From NCBI GenBank assembly GCA_018857735.1, contig JABMCL010000672.1, positions 196,001 through 260,000 on the forward strand: a DNA stretch of 64,000 nucleotides, in the 5' to 3' direction. The position numbers were made by a program, and so were the translations under genes. Source of the stretch: Alviniconcha marisindica (lineage: Eukaryota > Mollusca > Gastropoda > Provannidae). The notes below the pieces were generated by a model. The model saw only the letters and a list, made by a program, of their open reading frames with translations, had not been told where the DNA came from and searched no databases. Positions 31,755 to 44,575 of this stretch are shown here, one piece after another. The first letter of the stretch is position 1. Every line of letters begins with the position of its first letter.

Positions 31755-32545
31755 TGTCAGGAGTTCCGCTGTTGTGTGTTTGGTAAAACACAGCCATCAG
31801 GAGTTCCGCTGTTGTACGTTTGGTAAAACACACCCATCAGGAGTTCCACTGTAGTACATTTGGTAAAACACACCCATCAGGAGTTCTGCTGTAGTATATT
31901 TGGTAAAACACACCCATCAGGAGTTCCACTGTAGTACATTTTGTAAAACACACCCATCAGGAGTTCCACTGTTAGACTGTAGTACATTTAGTAAAACACA
32001 TCCATCAGGAGTTCCACTGTAGTACATTTTGTAAAACACACCCATCAGGAGTTCCACTGTAGTACATTTTGGAAAACACACCCATCAGGAGTTCCACTGT
32101 AGTACATTTGGTAAAACACACCCATCAGGAGTTCCACTGTAGTACATTTGGTAAAACACACCCATCAGGAGTTCCACTGTAGTACATTTGGTAAAACACA
32201 CCCATCAGGAGTTCCACTGTTAAACTGTAGTACATTTGGTAAAACACACCCATCAGGAGTTCCACTGTAGTGCATATTGTAAAACACACCCATCAGGAGT
32301 TCCACTGTAGTACATATTGTAAAACACCCATCAGGAATTCCACTGTAGTACATATTGTAAAACACACCCATCAGGAGCTCCACTAGTTCCACTGTAGTAT
32401 GTTTTGTAAAACACACCCATCAGGAGTTCCACTGTAGTATGTTTTGTAAAACACACCCATCAGGAGTTCCACTGTAACACATTTTGTAAAAACATACCCA
32501 TTATGAGTTTCACTGTAGTACGTTTTGTAAAACATACTGTAGCTG
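31755..32545. repeat. 40-bp minisatellite, about 19 copies
   Basis: Unit core catcaggagttccactgtag and tacatttggtaaaacacacc. It lies in the SCAP 3' UTR or just beyond. Confidence 0.93.
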
Positions 32546-33890
32546 AACTGCTGTTTTGCCAGTACACATGCCACTCTTTAGTTGTGTAATTATCTGTGTG
32601 GAAAGTTTTTATGGTCGATTGCTTTTACACTGAAGTAATTGGGATGCATGGATCTTATATAGAGGTGAATGGATCTTCACAGTTCAAGGAAAGAATGTAT
32701 TTATCTGTTTTGATTTGTGCCAATTTGTTCAGTTGTACATTCAGTGTGATTACTGTTTTTCCCTCTTTGGTACTTATAAAATAACTGTCATTGCATTTGT
32801 AAGTATGAACATGCCTATTTATTATTTTTACTATGAGTATGAATGCATGTAAATACATTTCCATGCCTGCCATGATGTATTCCATACAATCAGTAAGTCA
32901 TATTCCACCTTTTCTCCTTATGATCTTTCTTTAGTTGTGCAGTTTGAAAAAAATGATGGTAAAACATGTATTGAAAATGTTAATATTTGTGAATAAAATA
33001 ACTTCTCCCCACCCCACCACCCTTGAAATAACCCTCCCCACACCCCTTCCTTTTGTTTTGAACTTGTGATCATTTGTGGTGTAACACTGCTAAGTGTTAA
33101 AATACCTGGTGAACACCCGTCTTCTCAAAATGTGTTTTTGTCCAGCAAGTAGGCAAGATCTAAATCAAACTTGAAAGTAAGGGTCTTGGTTTAAAACATC
33201 CTGTTGATTTTGTATGGAGTGTAGAAAACATGTCTTGTGAGTGTTGATTAACTGGGAACAGATGTGAAACAAACTACAACACCGTCAGGTGGCCTACCTT
33301 ACCTGCCGCATGATGCAGCCTTGGATGTTTGGCCGTGGTCAGCAGTTGAGTGCATATCACCCGTGTCCAGCAAGTGGGTGCACAGAAAAAAGAACCTGTT
33401 TTCCAAATCAGATATAAAATTAACATTGGGTTTTTACTTTTAAGACATAACCAAGGCTATTTTGTATGAGAGTTTGAAGGCAAATGTATGTTTTGGGGCT
33501 GATCTACAATACTGAACATGAAGTCAATGAAACAAAAGAGAAACCTTTCACAGTTCGAGCATCACATTTATATATTAACCTTTTTACCATTTAATGTCAA
33601 CTGCAGTCTGCAACACATTTGACTGTCACTAAATTATTATGAACCGAAAGCAATTTTCGTTGTTGGTTGTGTGTTTTTAAACAGTACCTCACATGAATCA
33701 CTCATGATTGGAAACATTGTCATTTTCAGCAGATTCTCCTCAGACACCAGAATGTACCCAGCCTTTGTGGCCACCCCAAAACAGTTTTGCATAGACTGGT
33801 AACATTAAGAAAGGATACGCTGAATTTATTTGATGCATTGGACTACTTATTAATGTGCTGAATAACTATGAGTCTATGTTCTTGCTTGTA
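32546..33890. other. Intergenic or 3' UTR stretch, nothing recognised
   Basis: AT-rich, no coding frame supported on either strand. It contains the AATAAA listed for SCAP at 32993. Confidence 0.5.
32993..32998 (+). promoter_or_regulatory. Candidate poly(A) signal AATAAA for SCAP
   Basis: AATAAA on the + strand about 5.6 kb after the SCAP stop. The flanking sequence is AT-rich and C-rich DNA follows. It is one of few perfect hexamers in this stretch. Assignment to SCAP is tentative because no transcript evidence is available. Confidence 0.35.
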
Positions 33891-33924
33891 TAGTGCTGGT
33901 GAGAACATGTTTGTTTTTGCTAAG

Positions 33925-34560
33925 AAGTTATTTTTGTAGTTCTAGTTTGAAATTGTGTGTGTGAAGGTACATAGTCTTGTATGTTATATTCTGGTTGGGA
34001 ACTGTGTGAGGTGTTATTTGTGGAGTTCCAGTATGAAGCTTTGAGTGTGCAGGTGTATACATGTTTCTGTTTATGTCATTCTGGTATGAAACTGAATTAA
34101 CTATATGAACGCGTAATTTTCTGTTTGTACAGTCCTGTTATAAAACTTAGGCAACTATGCTAAGGTGTATGTTACTGTTCGTGTAGTTCCAGTATCAAAC
34201 TTACGCTTAACTATGTGAAGGTAAAATTATGTGAAGGTAACATTTCCTGTTTGTACAGTTCTTGTATGAAACTGATGTAAATGATTATGTGATTGCATCT
34301 TATTTACTGTTTGTACAGTTCTGGTATGAAACTTAGGTAAATATGTGAAGGTGTATGTTTCTCTTTGTGCAGTTCTGGGGTTCAGCTTTGTGTGTGAGGG
34401 TGCATGTTCCCATTATTGCAGTTCTGGGGTGCAGCTTTGTGTGTGAGGGTGCATGTTCCTGTTATTGCAGTTCTGGTATAAAACGACTGTTGTATGTGCA
34501 TGTTTGTGCAGTCCCAGGAAGAAACTTTGTCTGCGAAGGTGTACAGTCTGAAGCTGGTCA
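33925..34560. repeat. Diverged repeats of about 60 bp
   Basis: Recurring tttgtacagttctggtatga and aacttaggtaa phrases, with older copies on the left and fresher ones near 34370-34470. Confidence 0.65.
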
Positions 34561-35084
34561 AACATTTGTGTAAAAATACTTTTACCTGTGTCACTGTTGT
34601 ACAGCCTCTGTAAGAATGCCACCGTCTCCCATTGCCTCTGATTTCATCTTTGTTATACTTTCAGTGCAACTGCGTATGTCTCTTTTTCTTCTTCCTTTGT
34701 TGTTGTGTGATTTGCTTTAACACTTGCCCCAGGAAACGCAAGACTTTGGGGTTTTAATGGCCTGTCAATCATGGGACCAAAATGAATTTCAAAATGTCTT
34801 TAAGAAGTAAATGATGTGGTTGTGGCTTGTTCCGTGCATACAAGGGTTATTGAGCAGGCTTGATGAATCATTTCTCACCTTTGTATTCTTATTTCTCAAA
34901 ATGGAGATCAGCTTGCGTGAACCAGTTCCACTCGTTTGAGGCCAGGGACCAGGCCATGGTGGCTGAGCAACCTGAGCAAAGCCAGTGAAAGTTCCCTGAC
35001 CAGTTGAGCGTGAGCTCATTTCCCTGATTCGTTCCCACACCATGCCTGGACAGAGCGGTCAGCTCTCTCCGACTTCACCCAGTC

Positions 35085-35400
35085 ATGGGTGTATGTGGGT
35101 TCAGCTGTAACCTAGTCACGTGGGTTTAGCTGTAACCTAGGTCATGTAGGTTTAGGCTTTAGCTGTAACCTAGGTCATGCGGGTTTAGCTATAACCCAGG
35201 TCATGCGGGTTTAGCTGTAACCTGCCTTCCGCACTTTTGGCAGAATGGCTGGGTAACACGGAGGTGGAAGAGATACCAGACTAAGAGTCAGCACTGAAAG
35301 TTAACTCTGGAAAAGTCTCCTGTCAGAAGTCAAGCCTGCAACTTTCTGATCACAAGTCCAACACTGTATCACTGAGCTAAATCCCCACACTAATGACTGC
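35085..35400 (-). mobile_element. tRNA-derived SINE-like element
   Basis: On the - strand, 35397 to about 35327 reads ggggatttagctcagtgata and then ttgatcag-like and gcaggcttgacttc segments. This is a tRNA-like head with recognisable A and B boxes. The body (35327-35085) shares gcactttgggcagaatg-type and ataccagactaagagtcagc-type sequence with 46960-47115. The part at 35085-35225 is a short internal repeat of gggtttagctgtaacctag. Confidence 0.6.
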
Positions 35401-35599
35401 ATAGATATATTACATGATGGGGTGGGGTGGGGCTGTTCTTTTAAATAGATGCTGTTAGAGTTTCACTGATTATACACAGTGTACATGTAAAGTTGCATGA
35501 CTAATCTGTTCTCCAAGCTGTATGAATTGCTGACTGTTGAAATGCATATATGTGCTTTGTGCCAATTAAAATTATGAACTGTAACACAAAATTAAAGGT

Positions 35600-35605
35600 T
35601 TTATT
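35600..35605 (-). promoter_or_regulatory. Candidate poly(A) signal for CW-PWWP-ARID gene
   Basis: TTTATT on the + strand reads AATAAA on the - strand, about 465 bases past the stop. It would give a short 3' UTR made largely of the 31-bp minisatellite. It is the first perfect hexamer downstream of the stop. Confidence 0.5.
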
Positions 35606-35624
35606 CTTTTTACCTGTCTATGTT

Positions 35625-36035
35625 ACTGTCAGTGTCAAGAGAAGTACACACCACTACTGTCAGTGTCAAGAGAAGTACACACCACTACTGTCAGTGTCAA
35701 GAGAAGTACACACCACTACTGTCAGTGTCAAGAGAAGTACACACCACTACTGTCAGTGTCAAGAGAAGTACACACCACTACTGTCAGTGTCAAGAGAAGT
35801 ACACACCACTACTGTCAGTGTCAAGAGAAGTACACACCACTACTGTCAGTGTCAAGAGAAGCACACACCACTACTGTCAGTGTCAAGAGAAGACACACCT
35901 ACTGTCAGTGTCAAGAGAAGCACACACCACTACTGTCAACGTCAAGAGAAGCACACACCACTACTGTCAATGTCAAGAGAAGTACACACCACTACTGTCA
36001 GTGTCAAGAGAAGCACACACCATTACTGTCAGTGA
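35625..36035. repeat. 31-bp minisatellite in the 3' UTR of the CW-PWWP-ARID gene, about 13 copies
   Basis: Unit core tgtcagtgtcaagagaagta cacaccactac. It begins 35 bases after the stop codon (in - strand order). It would be transcribed if the poly(A) site at 35600 is used. Confidence 0.93.
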
Positions 36036-36069
36036 AATGCACATGAGAGTCCCACGGAGATGAACCTGG

Positions 36070-36380
36070 CTACTCCACGTGGTTGTCGATGAGGTTGATT
36101 CCTTCCTGAAGAGCATCAAGCTGCCGCAGCATCTGCTGGCTGAAGACAGACCCAAACCCAGACTCGGCTCCATCATCCATCTTGCCGTCAAATGAGGGGA
36201 CACTGGGCACCATCCGCGCCTCATGTTCAGCGTGCTGGAGACGCGCGTTATCCTTGAGGTTATCCTTCACCTCGTTGGCGTTCTCCAGCTTCTGCAGAAC
36301 ATGTCTGCCAGAGGCAGGGCTTCCATCCTGCTTGTTGTCTGTGGCATTGCTGGGCTCTGTCATGCTGGGTACAACCTGCA
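36070..36380 (-). CDS. CW-PWWP-ARID gene, exon 12 (last coding exon)
   Basis: Encodes [20 protein letters not shown], then [20 protein letters not shown] and NLIDNHVE, stop TAG at 36072-36070. The Gln/Leu-rich end looks helical. An alternative acceptor nine bases earlier (exon start 36389) is also in phase and would add Ser-Ser. A 31-bp minisatellite starts 35 bases after the stop. Confidence 0.82.
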
Positions 36381-38126
36381 CTGAGGAAGCTGAAATAGTC
36401 AAACATGGCACTGAAACAATGAAATGTGGCACCGAAATAGTGAAATGTGGCACTGAAACAGTAAAACAGGGCACTCGCGCAATGACTGTTTCTATGCACA
36501 TGCTGGCTGTGGATGTGGAACAGTACCTAAATGAAACTGGTCTGAGAGAAAAAGAAAAGGGTATCATTTTCCTTTTTTTCCAGTCTTTATTGTAAATGAT
36601 TAAGCTTATCTGATTACCAGTGAAATATATTAGATGAAATACCAATGAGAAATTCAATGAAATAAGACGGCTCTAATTAGCTGCTAACACCAGTCCCAAT
36701 TTTAAAATATCACAAAATCAGTATTAGAACACACTGTTAAAGAAAACTGAAAGAATGCCATTTGATAGAGAAAACTGGCTATGGACGTATAAAACATTGC
36801 TGACCTTGTGGTTCATATGCCATTAAAGGAAGAAACTGGTCCTTTGACGGGGTGGAGTCATCATAAAATGTTATGGCAATTTCTTCCTCCAGTTGCACCT
36901 CTTCAAATTCTGCAAAGGAGAGTTAAAAAGAAAAAGAAAAGTACTGTATCAAATCTCAAAAAGGTTCCCACTCGAGTTTCAGTGCAACACAGTTATAGAA
37001 AGTTCATACCTGTCAACCCATACAGTTTACCAGTATAAAATAAAAAATAAAAAAATTATTTTGGGGGGATAAGACCATACTGGAAAATGGATACAGGAAA
37101 AAATAATTTTAATGAGATTTTGTTGTTTTAAAATGAGCAAAAAGATTGAAAAACTGTCAAACGAACAGTCGATGAACGCCATCACCAAATGCACACTGGC
37201 TGTGCCTAGTGCAATATGCTAAGAAATCTCATCAGAAGTGAGATTTGAAGTTGTGCATGCATATTTAGCACAACATTGCTTCTTCCTTCCACTGCCACAC
37301 GTGCCGATTGGAATTCAAAATGCCGCTGCTACCAGCGAAAAAAACAAAAGACCCCAGCATGCGTAAGGGAAATACAGGTTCACAAACTCTGGACTAAGGT
37401 TTACTCCCAACAGGGGTTGACAGCTATGAAAGTTAACAGCACTTGAGTTTCAGTACAACACAGTTATAGAAAGTTTACACCACTTGAGTTTCAGTACAAC
37501 ACAGTTACAAAAAGTTAACACCACTTGAGTTTCAGTGCAACACAGTTATAGAAAATGAACACCACTCCAGTTTCAGTACAACACAGTTATAGAAAGTTAA
37601 CACCACTCCAGTTTCAGTACAACACTCCAGTTTCAATGCAACAGTCATAGAAAGTTTACAAAACATTCTAATGCAATTGAGCTGTTTACCACAGTAAACA
37701 GAGGGGTCTATACATGGCCTAACACCCCACCAATGATTAATGGAAGTGGTATGCTAGTGTCCAAAAGTAACTGTGAATAAGTGGTCTTGAACCCATTAAA
37801 ATGGGTAAGTCACACATACTGTGAATAAGTAATCTTGAACCCATTAAAATGGGACAGTCACACATACCATTTATGGCTGTTATCGAGGAAAAACAAGTAT
37901 TTTTGACATCATCTTATCTGTAGTATTCATAATTATGATTATTCTTCATTTAGGCACGGCTGGCATAGATACCCAGTCTGCCGTTCTCTTCAAGGGCTTG
38001 TATCATTTCCATCAGGCTGTCAGAGGCAACGTCCTCCTCCATCGCTTCTGCTTTTTGTTCTGAAAACCGCAACAAGAGTTTATACAAATTATTGATTTTC
38101 TTAACTTTCTATTCTCTTAGGGCGTT

Positions 38127-38211
<85 letters not shown>

Positions 38212-41200
38212 ACTCACACACACACACACTCTCTCTCACACACACACAAACACAGAAACCTTCAGCATTTATTTATTTTATGGTTCAGCAGAACAAGTTG
38301 TGAGGTGGGTGAATGCAACCTGTTGTTGCACTGCCACACGCCATTCAGGCAGCTGCATTGTGTGTTCTAGGATGGATAGTAGTATTACAGAGATGCAGAG
38401 ATGAGTAAATTACGACCCAACATACCAACAGCAGAGCATGTCCCTTTCTGGCCGTGTTGTATATGAGGACTGTGCCTTGTCGTCTTCTGTAGCTTCTTTG
38501 AATGGGACCTCGAACTCTGTTTTTTTCGCTTCTCACCACCTTCGTCTTTTCCGTCGCCTTTGTGCGGGACAAACTCTCTGAAATCCTTTCCGTGGATGTA
38601 AAGTTCGTAAGGGTAGAGGTATCTGAAACGAGATTGGCAGCCGCTCAGTTGACCTCCCCCGCATTCCGTCCTCTCTAATGTGTTTGCTTAATCCGCCCCC
38701 AGCCTTTGCCATGTCCTGGCAAAGCGGTTCTCTGCACTTACAACGATGGTGTACGGAAAAAGACCAGAACATGAAAGGTGAGAAAGAACAGTTTTTTAAT
38801 GGGATACAAATTAAAACAATGCGCTAATTTTCAGCGTAGTCCCATTTTTCAAATAACAAGAAAGGAAGGAAGGACTGACTTGGTTTTTTTTTAATGATCA
38901 GTCAGCCACGACAGTTATATCAAGGCGATCAAGTAACAAAGCTATTCTACAAATTAACGGCGGGGGCCGGGAGTAGGGGTGGGGTGAAATCGTTTCGGAC
39001 TGGTTCAAGTTTCATAGGAGGAAGCATGGCAACTCCTTGACTATTGCGTAGGTGCACGTTGGGCCTATTCGTGTAATTACATTGACGTTATTCCAAAACA
39101 ATGAAACGTCACAAGCAGGAAAGCTGGTCATTAATTAATGCTTAAAGTTTCTCTCTTTTTATTTTGACTATTAAGATGTAGAAGAACCTGCGGTAAAAGA
39201 TCTTGGCGGCACGACTGTTGTGGACGTCGGTGTTGCAGGGGGTCTCCGTTACTTCCCTGTAAACCGCTGACCAACGCCGGTGGTCCGTTACCTGTGACAG
39301 ACAGTTACACCCCGTATCACGTTAACAACAGGCTGTAGGTGCAAAAAGAAGACGAGAGCTCTAGCTATCACTATTTTTTTAAAGGTGCGTACCAGCTCTA
39401 TCACCATTAGTGTAAAAAGGAAAAAGACGAGTGCCTATATTCTGTCACCGTTAGTGTAAAAAGTAGAAGAAAAGTATCTGCTCTATCACCATTAGGTGTA
39501 AAAAGGAAAAAAAGAAAGAAAGAAAAAAAGTGAGTACCAGCTCTATCACCATTAGTGTGAAACAGGAAAAGACGAGTGCGTATACTCTATCACCAGTGCA
39601 AAACGTAGAAGAAACGTATTTGCTCTGTCACCATTAGGTGTAAAAAGGAGAAGACGTGTACTAAAAGAACAGTATCTGTTCTGTCTGAAGGGAAAAGAAG
39701 GAAAAAGGGAAAAGAAGGGTTGTTAGGTGTAAAAAGGAGAAGACAAGCACCTGCTTTATCACCTTTAGTGTAAAAATGAGAAGACGAGTACCTGCTCCAT
39801 TACCACAAAGTGTAGAAAGGAGGTGACAGGTATCTGCTCTATCACCATTAGGTGAAGAAAGGAGGAGACGAGAGCTTGCTCTATATCATTAGGTAAAAGG
39901 AGGAGACGAGTACATGCTTTATCACCATTAGGTCTAAGGCGGAGATGAGTACCTGCTCTATCCCCATCAGGTCATAAGCAGGAGACGAGTACCTGGTCTA
40001 TCACCACCAGGTCTATCCCCATCAGGTCATAAGCAGGAGACGAGTACCTGCTCTATCGCCATCAGGTCATAAGGAGGAGAAGAATACCTGGTCTATCCCC
40101 AGAAGGTCATAAGCAGGAGACGAGTACCTGGTCTATCCTCATCAGGTCATAAGGAGGAGACGAGTACCTGGTCTATCCCCATCAGGTCTATCCCCATCAG
40201 GTCATAAGCAGGAGACGAGTACCTGGTCTATCTCCATCAGGTCATAAGGAGGAGGAGAGTACCTGGTCTATCCCCATAAAGTCATAAGCAGGAGACGAGT
40301 ACCTGGTCTATCCCCATCAGGTCTACGGCAGAAACGAGTACCTGGTCTATCCCCATCGGGTCTAAGGCGGAGACGAGTACCTGGTCTATCCCCACCAGGT
40401 CTAAGGCGGAGACGAGTACCTGGTCTATCCCCATCAGGTCTAAGGCGGAGACGAGTACCTGGTCTATCCCCACCAGGTCTAAGGCGGAGACAAGTACCTG
40501 GTCTATCCCCACCAGGTCTAAGGCGGAGACGAGTACCTGGTCTATCCCCATCAGGTCTAAGGCGGAGACGAGTACCTGCGTGAAGCCGCCGCGTTCGTGC
40601 ACGGCGAGGAAGAGGTGGAAGAGAGCGACACGCTGGTTGTGCCAGAAGGGGGCGCTGCCCATCTTGAGGCCGTTCCGCGCCATGAACCGCGTCACGTCGT
40701 GATCGAAGGCGTGCTCGTTCCGCTTGTACATCTGAACGGACAGTGCAGCAACACTCCAAACTCAGGGACAGTAAAGGAAAGAAGTCAGCTGGGGAGGGGG
40801 CATAAAAGATCGGCAGCGGGGGGGACGTCAGATATAAAAAATATTAAAAAAATCAAACGATAGTGAGAGACAGACAGGCAGAGACAGCGACAGAGAGAGA
40901 CAGAGACAGAGATAGACAGAGGCAGAAACACATAGAATGCCGCATAACTAATAAAAGAGGGGAAACTTCTTTTCTTTTTTATTAATGGGGGGAGAGAAAA
41001 GGGGGGAGAAAAGGGGGCTGCAAAGAGAAAGAGAGAAAGAAATGCTCCGTATCGCAAGACGAACTATTTATTGTCGTCTTTCTCACTACCCCCCCTACCG
41101 ACCTACCCCCACCCCCTAAAAATGAGGGGGTAGACCAGTAGCCTGGCTGACGTTTGGTGTGAACATTTTCAGGATGAGCCAGACCTCGGTGTTCAGCAGG

Positions 41201-41336
41201 CGTCTCTCCTCTGTGTTCCTGTGCAGTAATGTCCCTTACTAGTGGTCCCGTGTCACAAGACAAAAAATAGGCCGTTATTATCGTTTCCATCACCCCACCC
41301 TCCTTCTGTAGCGATAAGAAGAGAATGACCAAAGGT

Positions 41337-41405
<69 letters not shown>

Positions 41406-43630
41406 TGACGGGGTAAGCCAGCAGTCGGTGCTTGGTGTCAACAGTCCCAGGATGACCCAGACCTCGATGGCTAGCATGAATTGCTCCACCTCCTTGCATC
41501 TGTAGCAATAATGTCCTGTAGATTCCGTCTTGTTCCATAATTATCACAAGGCGAACAATACGCCATTAAAATCAGCGTTTCGACTGCTTCCCCCCGTCCT
41601 GTATTGGCGGGAAGGAAATGACTGAAAAGGCCCGTAATTATGTACACGCGTTATTATTTCTATACGTCCGACGGTCACCGACTGAGCAGCGTAGTCGGGC
41701 CAATGGACTACCGGCCTACCCCCCCGACCACCACCCCCTCCCACTCCCCACATGAGGGCGGGGTAGGAGAGTAGTGGACGCTTGTGTCAACAGCCGTGGA
41801 TGACCCAGACCTCGATGTCCAGCATGAGTCGTTCCTCCTTGGTCTTGTTGTCCAGAGAGGTGGCAAACGTCGTGAAGGTGGTTGAAGGGGTCGGCGCGTG
41901 CTGGGAGTGAACAGGTTCGGGTTTCCCGGGTCCCCTGGTCGTCTCCGGGACGCTTTTCGTGGAGCTAGCAGTCACAGCCGAGGCACTGTCGCCACCTGAA
42001 ACGCGTTGGGAGTCAGCTTTGTGGAACCAAAGTAGGAGCCAAGCCGATACCAAGTTCAACCAAGACGCTCGATCGCGCAAGGATACTGCTGCATGGCGTA
42101 GTTAGCTTTTCACTAAAGTCGAGCTTCTGTTTCTTTTTTTCCTCGTGTGACATTCGTCATAATACCAGGCCTCTCTCTCTAGTTCTATATATGTATATCT
42201 ATTTTTTTAACTGTCGCTCAGGTACTGGTTGCTCAGAAGACGAAAAATAGGTAATGTGTTATCGTTTCTCTGGCCTTGCCCCTCCGTATTAGTCGGAAGG
42301 AAATGACCGAGAGGAATAATAAATCTATGCATAGCATCGTTCAGCATACAACAACAAAACACCCATAACCAGAAAAAGGAAACCAGGCCAGAGTATAAAG
42401 CTCACCCCACGTATTATCAAAAATGAATAGTTTTTGGAATCTACATCAGTTGGAGTGTAACTGACCCGCACCGCGTTTTCTCCGTTTCGACAGTTCCGTG
42501 GCGGACAGGTAGGTGCAGCTCGTCAGCCTGTGCTTGGGAGAAACGGGAAGCAGGTCGATGGCCTCGGCCACTCCACGCTCCACAGACACGCGCCCTCTGT
42601 AGGTGGTCTTCAGCCGTTCTGTGGGCATGCACAGCGGCTTCCTGCGGCCTCTCCGCCCCTTCCGGACAGCGCCGCCTGCCCCTCGGGTCTGTAACCAGCC
42701 ACGCGTCACGGCTGTTGGGCTTAGCTGTCACTGTGCCCGTCACAGTTAACGGAAAAGTAATATGGCTCACACCGTTGCCCTTGTTAATGCAGTATTATTG
42801 CCATGGTGACTGGGTCGCGTGAGGTACAGCAGAGATAGCACAGCAGACAGTGGGGTACTGTCTCTGTTAATGCAGTAGTATTGCTATGGTGATTGGGTTG
42901 CGTGAGGTACTGCAGAGATAGCACAGCTGACAGTGGGGTATTGTCTCTGTTAATGCAGTAGTATTGCTATGGTGATTGGGTTGCGTGAGGTACTGCAGAG
43001 ATAGCACAGCTGACAGTGGGGTATTGTCTCTGTTAATGCAGTAGTATTGCTATGGTGATTGGGTTGCGTGAGGTACAGCAGAGATAGCACAGCGAACAGT
43101 GTGGTTTCTGGCTGTAGCTCCGCCTCTAGGATTTCGGTCCCCGCCGGCAGCCTCCCTAACGGAAACAAGGGCGTAACACAAGTCTAACACCAACAGCATC
43201 GAGATACAAACATTAAGGTCCCTTCTGAAGAGAACCAAGAGCTGTTGAAGGTTCCTCTTTTGGGCGTGGCGAGTAGAGGTAGTAAAAATGTTAACATGAC
43301 AGAACGTGATTAGCCAAGCAGCAGGCGTAGAGTGACGCGACACACAACTCTTTGGACCGCCAGTTGTATCCAACAGTTCAGAATGATTTTCTTTAAGTGA
43401 CGTGAGCTCGCGTCCACCAAAGGGGTGGGGTTGATAGCTATAGGCCTACACGCGAGAAACATATTCCGATATCTCTATCCAACACGTGCGCGCCGCCACT
43501 TCTGTCCGACCTCACGTCAACAGGCGGAACATTCTCTCTCCGGGCGACACCTTATTCATTCGCATGTCACTTTCGCCCACTAACAAGAAATCTGCCTAAT
43601 TTCTGCGTCGTGTTTTTGATGTTTGTTTTT

Positions 43631-43704
<74 letters not shown>

Positions 43705-43992
43705 GCACAAAGCGACGCGCGCGTGATGGACAGTTAATCAGACCGTTTACTTATGTTTGACTTTTAACCGTTTCGTCCTGCTATGACTTGGCGCGGCTGA
43801 CTGGGCAATACTAGAAATGTTCAAACTAAAGCAACTTCTTTCCGGGCCACACTTCCCTGTAGATAACTCCCCCCCCCCCCCCCCCACCACCCCCCCCCCA
43901 CACACACCACACACACAAACAGTACCACACACATACGTGCGTACACACACACATTCTGAAGAATTCCCCCCACACACACACACACACGCACG

Positions 43993-44053
<61 letters not shown>

Positions 44054-44523
44054 ACGCACGCACGCACACACACACACACACGGGGAGGTAGCTGTAGCGC
44101 GACCCCCCGCCTCAGAGTGTGATGAGCCAGTTACCGGGTGGCCGCCATCAGCTGAACGGCGGTTGGCGGAGTGAGCGGTGAAGGCCTTGACGTCCCTGGC
44201 GCACACCCACCCGTGGCTGTGAGGCTCGCCTAGGAACTCCACGTGATAGTGGGTGATCTCCCCCTCCTCTCTCCACACGTGACCCGCCTCCGTGTCCGGC
44301 TCCGGGGTCACCACGGCTGGCCAGCTGGCCGGTCAGTCACAGGGGTTCAGTTATCACAGACATGTGTCTATATATATATATATATATATATCTATATATA
44401 TACATGGACTGCACAGCTGTCGTGCGCTTCTGCGTGCAGTATGTATTTTACTGTACCTACGAATTTGATTTTTGTACATGAAAATATAATTTTTATGGTG
44501 TTGTCATGCTGGTTTGTATCATG

Positions 44524-44575
<52 letters not shown>

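Larger units (their letters stand above)
27403..31755 (+). other. Probable SCAP 3' UTR and flank, no coding signal
   Basis: No convincing exon on either strand. The stretch is AT-rich with T-runs, as in a long 3' UTR. It holds a 30-bp triplet repeat (27868-27958), a 55-bp duplication (28390-28500), a CA/TG patch (29680-29915) and a LINE tail relic (30000-30345). The true mRNA end is unknown. Confidence 0.5.

Noticed and set aside
35327..35397. Functional tRNA gene
   Set aside because: The A box is good, but the stem pairing and the B box are degenerate and a repeated body follows, which fits a SINE better.
36182..36595. 137-codon + strand frame opposite the last exon of the chromatin-reader gene
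   Set aside because: An antisense shadow of the real - strand exon and its repeat.
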